Source of the DNA: Haliea sp041583655
GTDB lineage: Bacteria; Pseudomonadota; Gammaproteobacteria; Pseudomonadales; Halieaceae
Length of the DNA stretch: 6,202 nt
Reading direction: 5' to 3'
Assembly: GCA_041583655.1 (NCBI GenBank)
Contig: JBFHFJ010000210.1
Location: 1-6,202, forward strand
The translations under genes and the position numbers were made by a program. Shown in pieces: positions 5,555 through 6,202 of this stretch; within the stretch, counting starts at the first letter, position 1, and each line of letters opens with the position of its first letter. The notes under the pieces were generated by a model, which was given only the letters and a program-made list of their open reading frames with translations, ran no database searches and had not been told where the DNA came from.

Positions 5555-6202
5555 GAATCTGGTGCCGTGGGCAGAAAGCGGTCGCTCATTATAGCGGCAG
5601 GCTCAGGCGCTGGGTACTCGCCCCCCATTGCCTGGTTCAGGGCGTCGCACAGGGTGCGCAGGATCTGTATCCGCGCGTAGCGTTTGTCGTTGCCCGCAAC
5701 CAGGGTCCAGGGTGCAAACCCGGTGCTGGTGTGTGCCACCATGTCCTCTACCGCGAGTTCGTATTCGTGCCAGCGCTCGCGGTTGCGCCAGTCGTCCTCG
5801 GTGATCTTGTACTGCTTGTGTGGCTTCCTCTGGCGATCCTCAAAACGCCGCAATTGCTCCTCCGGCGTAATGTGTAGCCAGAACTTGACCAGAATACAGC
5901 CGTGGGCCACCAACTGACCCTCAAACTGGTTGATCTCATGGTAGGCCCGGCGCCAGGCGTCGACCGCGGCAAGCTTTTCTACCCGCTCCACCAGCACCCG
6001 TCCGTACCAGGAGCGGTCAAAAAGTGTCGCCCGTCCGTCCCGCTCCAGCTTGCGCCAGAAACGCCACAGGTAGTGATGGGCGCGCTCCTCGTCCGAGGGC
6101 GCCGCATACTGGACCACCTGGTACAGGCGCGGGTCGATAGCGGCGGTGACACGGCGGATAGCAGAGCCCTTGCCGGCCGCGTCCCAGCCTTCAAACACGG
6201 CA
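5551..6202 (-). CDS. pap: Polyphosphate:AMP phosphotransferase-type PPK2 kinase, C-terminal part
   Basis: The 216 codons visible run off the right edge. The GTG near the edge (6198-6196) is an internal valine directly before the nucleotide-binding motif, not a start. The fragment opens with FEGWDAAGKGSAIRR, the Walker A region of PPK2. FDRSWYGRVLVERVE follows as Walker B, then the lid segment QYKITEDDWRNRERW and the terminal TLVAGNDKRYARIQILRTLCDAL. PPK2 enzymes transfer phosphate between polyphosphate and nucleotides. The wording (AAPSDEERAHHYLWRFWRKLERDGR, INQFEGQLVAHGCILVKFWLHI) is closest, from memory, to the C-terminal domain of the two-domain Pap proteins (about 500 residues) that make ADP from AMP and polyphosphate. 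A single-domain PPK2 cannot be excluded without the rest. A cytosolic enzyme. Its TGA overlaps the asparaginase-like ATG by 4 bp. Confidence 0.88.
   Translation of the reverse strand, partial: AVFEGWDAAGKGSAIRRVTAAIDPRLYQVVQYAAPSDEERAHHYLWRFWRKLERDGRATLFDRSWYGRVLVERVEKLAAVDAWRRAYHEINQFEGQLVAHGCILVKFWLHITPEEQLRRFEDRQRKPHKQYKITEDDWRNRERWHEYELAVEDMVAHTSTGFAPWTLVAGNDKRYARIQILRTLCDALNQAMGGEYPAPEPAAIMSDRFLPTAPDS
5588..5593 (-). promoter_or_regulatory. Possible internal promoter -10 for the asparaginase-like gene
   Basis: The minus strand carries a perfect TATAAT inside the last codons of the PPK2 gene, where it is read as part of GCT-ATA-ATG. ATA is normally a rare isoleucine codon in GC-rich genomes. 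Transcription would start near 5581, about 27 nt before the asparaginase-like ATG. I see no good -35 hexamer at 16-18 bp, so this may be coincidence. Confidence 0.3.

Noticed and set aside
6196..6198. GTG near the right edge as a start for the PPK2 gene.
   Set aside because: It falls right before the Walker A region (FEGWDAAGKG), where PPK2 proteins always have preceding sequence, and the frame stays open to the edge. The gene is cut by the window.
1..6202. A mobile element, defence system, CRISPR array, tRNA or other RNA gene.
   Set aside because: All stretches over 100 bp are accounted for by conserved housekeeping-type genes or the divergent promoter region. I saw no terminal repeats, integrase or transposase motifs, spaced direct repeats or tRNA-like folding.

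Overview
The window looks like ordinary chromosomal DNA from a GC-rich gammaproteobacterium. YjdM and the Lrp-type regulator resemble the E. coli proteins closely, the genes are densely packed, and codons favour G/C in the third position. A marine Cellvibrionales-like organism is a guess I cannot test here. I found no mobile element, tRNA, rRNA or CRISPR array.

Layout, left to right. The window opens inside the 3' end of a plus-strand gene for a YkuD_2-type murein L,D-transpeptidase (1-174). It converges on yjdM (245-586, minus), a small zinc-ribbon protein. Upstream of yjdM on the same strand is putA (638-4393, minus), a 1251-residue bifunctional proline dehydrogenase / glutamate-semialdehyde dehydrogenase. 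A hairpin followed by a T-run separates putA from yjdM. putA is divergent from an Lrp/AsnC-family regulator gene (4515-5015, plus) across a 121-bp AT-rich region that contains a good Lrp-box match. The regulator gene converges on a two-gene minus-strand unit that enters from the right edge: the C-terminal part of a polyphosphate:AMP phosphotransferase-type PPK2 protein (5551-6202), overlapping by 4 bp a short single-domain asparaginase-like gene (5069-5554).

How it fits together. This PutA keeps both catalytic centres and the C-terminal domain with its conserved terminal motif, but it starts directly at the catalytic part. It therefore lacks the ribbon-helix-helix DNA-binding domain that lets enterobacterial PutA repress its own gene. 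The divergent Lrp-type gene is the obvious candidate regulator, an arrangement known for PutR in Rhodobacter capsulatus and Agrobacterium. The Lrp-box match lies about 62 bp upstream of the predicted putA start and over the predicted -10 of the regulator gene. That suggests activation of putA and autorepression of the regulator, which is inference.

Nothing here is clearly a new biological system. The points most worth checking are the nested operator-like repeats in the putA/lrp region, the coupled PPK2-asparaginase pair with a possible internal promoter, and an 18-bp perfect palindrome inside putA.
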